This document shows positions 6,811-8,107 of a stretch of 8,107 nt of DNA, one piece after another. The translations under genes were made by a program, and so were the position numbers. Numbering within the stretch: position 1 is the first letter of the stretch; each line of letters begins with the position of its first letter. Below the pieces are notes generated by a model. It made no database searches, had not been told where the DNA came from, and was given only the letters and a program-made list of their open reading frames with translations. Source of the DNA: an uncultured Leptospiraceae bacterium (GTDB lineage Bacteria; Spirochaetota; Leptospiria; Leptospirales; Leptospiraceae); the NCBI GenBank assembly GCA_937924465.1, contig CALDSP010000331.1:1-8107 (forward strand), given 5' to 3'.

Positions 6811-7136
6811 TGGAAGTTTTAAAGGGAAAAAAATGTGATTCTTGTGGATTTTACATGCTAGAGCCTAGTTTTTGTTGTCCTAATTGTGGAAGTGAGTCTT
6901 TAAGTGAATATACATTCCAAGGATTGGGAAGTGTGTACACCTTTACCGTTGTTCACGTAGGATTTGGGCATTTAGCAAATAGAACTCCTTATATTTTAGC
7001 TATAGTGGAACTCAAGGAAGGTTTAAAAATCATTACTATTATTGAAGACCTAGAAATAACCAAGGTTCAAATAGGACTTCCCGTAAAATTTAAACGTTAT
7101 GAAGAAGGCACAGGACCAATTTTTATGGCAGTATAA
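6810..7136 (+). CDS. Zn-ribbon/OB-fold DUF35 protein, thiolase partner subunit
   Basis: A 108-residue stand-alone DUF35 protein. The N-terminal rubredoxin-like zinc ribbon uses Cys9, Cys12, Cys23 and Cys26 (CDSCG and CPNCG). Residues about 35-108 form the OB-fold, with GSVYTFTVVH (40-49), TPYILAIVEL (59-68) and a late PVKFKRYEE strand. Known homologues do not bind nucleic acid despite older annotations. They form complexes with SCP2-type thiolases, bridging them to HMG-CoA synthase in archaea, forming BbsAB in benzylsuccinate degradation, or sitting on Ltp2 aldolase in steroid breakdown. The TAATG overlap with the thiolase stop (ATG at 6810) implies translational coupling and equal production of the two subunits. 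AGAGG at 6796-6800 serves as ribosome binding site inside the thiolase gene. It is the last gene of the operon, followed by a clear terminator. No fused MaoC hydratase domain is present. Confidence 0.9.
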   Translation: MEVLKGKKCDSCGFYMLEPSFCCPNCGSESLSEYTFQGLGSVYTFTVVHVGFGHLANRTPYILAIVELKEGLKIITIIEDLEITKVQIGLPVKFKRYEEGTGPIFMAV

Positions 7137-7180
7137 ACAATATGAAGATTCCAATTTCTGAAGTTTAATAATAAAAATTT

Positions 7181-7210
7181 ACCCTTTTGCAATTGTAAGA
7201 GGGTAATTTT
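7181..7210 (+). terminator. Rho-independent terminator of the acyl-CoA operon
   Basis: ACCCTTTTGC (7181-7190) pairs with GTAAGAGGGT (7195-7204) around an AATT loop, giving ten pairs including two G-U pairs. The outer flanks TT/AA extend it. Four T residues follow (7207-7210). The opposite strand carries a T-run after the same hairpin, so it could act in both directions, although no - strand gene is present. It sits 45 bases after the DUF35 stop. Confidence 0.8.
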
Positions 7211-7223
7211 GTGTAAAAAGTGT

Positions 7224-7251
7224 TTGAACTCTTTTCTATAATTTGTATCTT
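7224..7251 (+). promoter_or_regulatory. candidate promoter abutting the small gene's start
   Basis: A perfect TATAAT lies at 7237-7242 but has no good -35 box at 16-18 bases. Alternatively TTGAAC (7224-7229), a 16-base spacer and TATCTT (7246-7251) match four of six bases each. Either choice puts the transcript start within about 0-9 bases of the ATG at 7258. The position right after a terminator supports a new transcription start. Confidence 0.45.
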
Positions 7252-7257
7252 TTTTAT

Positions 7258-7494
7258 ATGGAAAATTCTAATTATGTTCTAATTTTGCTAGAAAATCATT
7301 TTGAAGTTATCAAATTTTATTTTCAGGAACGTATAAACTCATCCCAAATCCCTCATTCGGAATTTGAAAACATTTGTAAAAATGTTTTTTATCAACTCAA
7401 TGTTAATCTAAGAGCCCAAATTCACGAAAAAGATTTTTTATACTTCTGTAAAGTGAATAAATCTAGGCTTTTGGACATAGCTAAAAATGTTTAA
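7258..7494 (+). CDS. small unrecognised protein, 78 residues
   Basis: I do not recognise this family. The ATG at 7258 is preferred; a TTG at 7243 in the same frame would add five residues (MYLFY) but is also without a ribosome binding site. No purine-rich Shine-Dalgarno lies upstream of either start, while -10-like hexamers do, so the mRNA may be leaderless. The protein is helix-rich and mixed in charge, with aromatic residues (VIKFYFQE at 17-24, KDFLYFCKV at 58-66), no signal peptide or membrane segment, and two cysteines (40 and 64). It lies between the operon terminator and valS, 90 bases before the valS start. The promoter, the terminator before it and the intact frame favour a real gene, but its short length keeps confidence moderate. 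Confidence 0.55.
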   Translation: MENSNYVLILLENHFEVIKFYFQERINSSQIPHSEFENICKNVFYQLNVNLRAQIHEKDFLYFCKVNKSRLLDIAKNV

Positions 7495-7498
7495 ATTG

Positions 7499-7526
7499 AC
7501 CTTTCTGTTGGCTTTTTAGAAAAGGT
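7499..7526. repeat. imperfect hairpin in the valS leader region
   Basis: ACCTTT (7499-7504) pairs with AAAGGT (7521-7526), followed by a bulged A and two more pairs (CT with AG), leaving an 11-base loop rich in T. No T-run follows on the + strand, so it is not a standard terminator for the small gene. It could be a weak terminator or a feature of the valS 5' leader. No T-box motif is seen. Confidence 0.3.
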
Positions 7527-7584
7527 AAGAGAAATGGTTTCTTTAAAATTTAGATCAATCTTGTAAAGGCATATTGTTTATCCT

Positions 7585-8107
7585 ATGAAAAACATTTTAT
7601 CAGATCGTTATGAACCAAAGAATATAGAATCTAAATGGATTGAGTTTTGGGAAAAAAATCAAACTTTTAAACCCAAAGGAGAAGGAGAGCCTTTTTGTAT
7701 AGTGATTCCACCACCTAACGTAACAGGAGTACTTCATATTGGACATGCTTTGAACCATACTCTGCAAGATATTATCTGTAGAATTGAAAGAAAAAAAGGC
7801 AAAGATGTACTTTGGTTACCCGGAACAGATCATGCAGGGATTGCGACTCAAGTTGTTGTTGAGAGAGAGTTAGAAAAGCAAGGAAAGTCAAGAAGAAATT
7901 TTTCTAGAAAAGAGTTTATAGAAAAAGTTTGGGAGTGGAAAGAAAAGTCAGGAGGGCAAATTACAAAACAACAAAGGCTTTTAGGAGAAAGTGTAGATTG
8001 GACCAGGGAGCGTTTTACAATGGATGAAGGGCTCTCTCATGCAGTTATAAAAGTTTTTAAAACCTTATATGAGGAAGGACTTATATACAGAGGAGAAAAA
8101 ATTATAA
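7585..8107 (+). CDS. valS: valyl-tRNA synthetase, N-terminal part (cut by window end)
   Basis: The first 174 codons are present and the frame stays open to the window edge. The class I aminoacyl-tRNA synthetase signature is clear: IPPPNVTGVLHIGHAL (41-56) with the HIGH motif at 51-54, then VLWLPGTDHAGIATQ (75-89), typical of ValRS. SVDWTRERFTMDE (136-148) is also characteristic. The enzyme charges tRNA-Val with valine in the cytosol; the editing domain, KMSKS motif and anticodon-binding part lie beyond the window. The ATG at 7585 is the first in frame after a TAA at 7564-7566. The nearest purine-rich stretch, AAAGG at 7565-7569, is about 15 bases away, which is rather far, so initiation may be weak or use another signal. 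The gene has its own 90-base upstream gap after the small gene. Confidence 0.96.
   Translation, partial: MKNILSDRYEPKNIESKWIEFWEKNQTFKPKGEGEPFCIVIPPPNVTGVLHIGHALNHTLQDIICRIERKKGKDVLWLPGTDHAGIATQVVVERELEKQGKSRRNFSRKEFIEKVWEWKEKSGGQITKQQRLLGESVDWTRERFTMDEGLSHAVIKVFKTLYEEGLIYRGEKII

Noticed and set aside
7495..7584. T-box or other amino-acid riboswitch before valS
   Set aside because: Only 90 bases with one weak hairpin, no T-box consensus and no specifier-loop-like structure.

Overview
The window is AT-rich (by eye roughly one third G+C), every gene is on the + strand, and there are no RNA genes, CRISPR arrays or recognisable mobile elements. The best guess at the source is a spirochaete of the Leptospira group. 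The grounds are the low GC, a loosely conserved lipobox on a large beta-rich lipoprotein, and a beta-oxidation-type gene set with a mammalian-LCAD-like acyl-CoA dehydrogenase. This is an inference from style; no marker in the window proves it.

Layout. Positions 1-30 may hold the last codons of an upstream gene that overlaps the next start. Positions 27-884 encode an unrecognised 285-residue protein. Positions 1036-1449 encode a small SRPBCC/AHSA1-type protein with a strong ribosome binding site. After a 273-base non-coding stretch, positions 1723-3582 encode a 619-residue predicted lipoprotein. It has two Calx-beta-like modules followed by about four copies of an approximately 85-residue repeat that I cannot assign to a family.

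Positions 3714-7136 form a tight four-gene operon: acyl-CoA dehydrogenase, NAD-type SDR dehydrogenase, SCP2-type thiolase, and a stand-alone Zn-ribbon/OB-fold DUF35 protein. The gaps are 9, 28 and -1 bases. A promoter-like region with a tandem TTGACC precedes it, and a clear hairpin terminator at 7181-7204 follows it. Together these enzymes could carry out the dehydrogenation, 3-hydroxyacyl-CoA oxidation and thiolytic cleavage steps of a beta-oxidation spiral. The hydratase, CoA-activating enzyme and ETF must come from elsewhere. A thiolase coupled to a separate DUF35 subunit resembles BbsB/BbsA of anaerobic toluene degradation and the archaeal thiolase/DUF35 pair, so a heteromeric thiolase is likely.

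Positions 7258-7494 hold a small unknown gene with a -10-like element almost touching its start and no Shine-Dalgarno sequence, so it may be leaderless. The window ends inside valS (valyl-tRNA synthetase), which starts at 7585. Most of the window is ordinary chromosome. The items most worth a second look are the repeat region of the lipoprotein and the thiolase-DUF35 operon.
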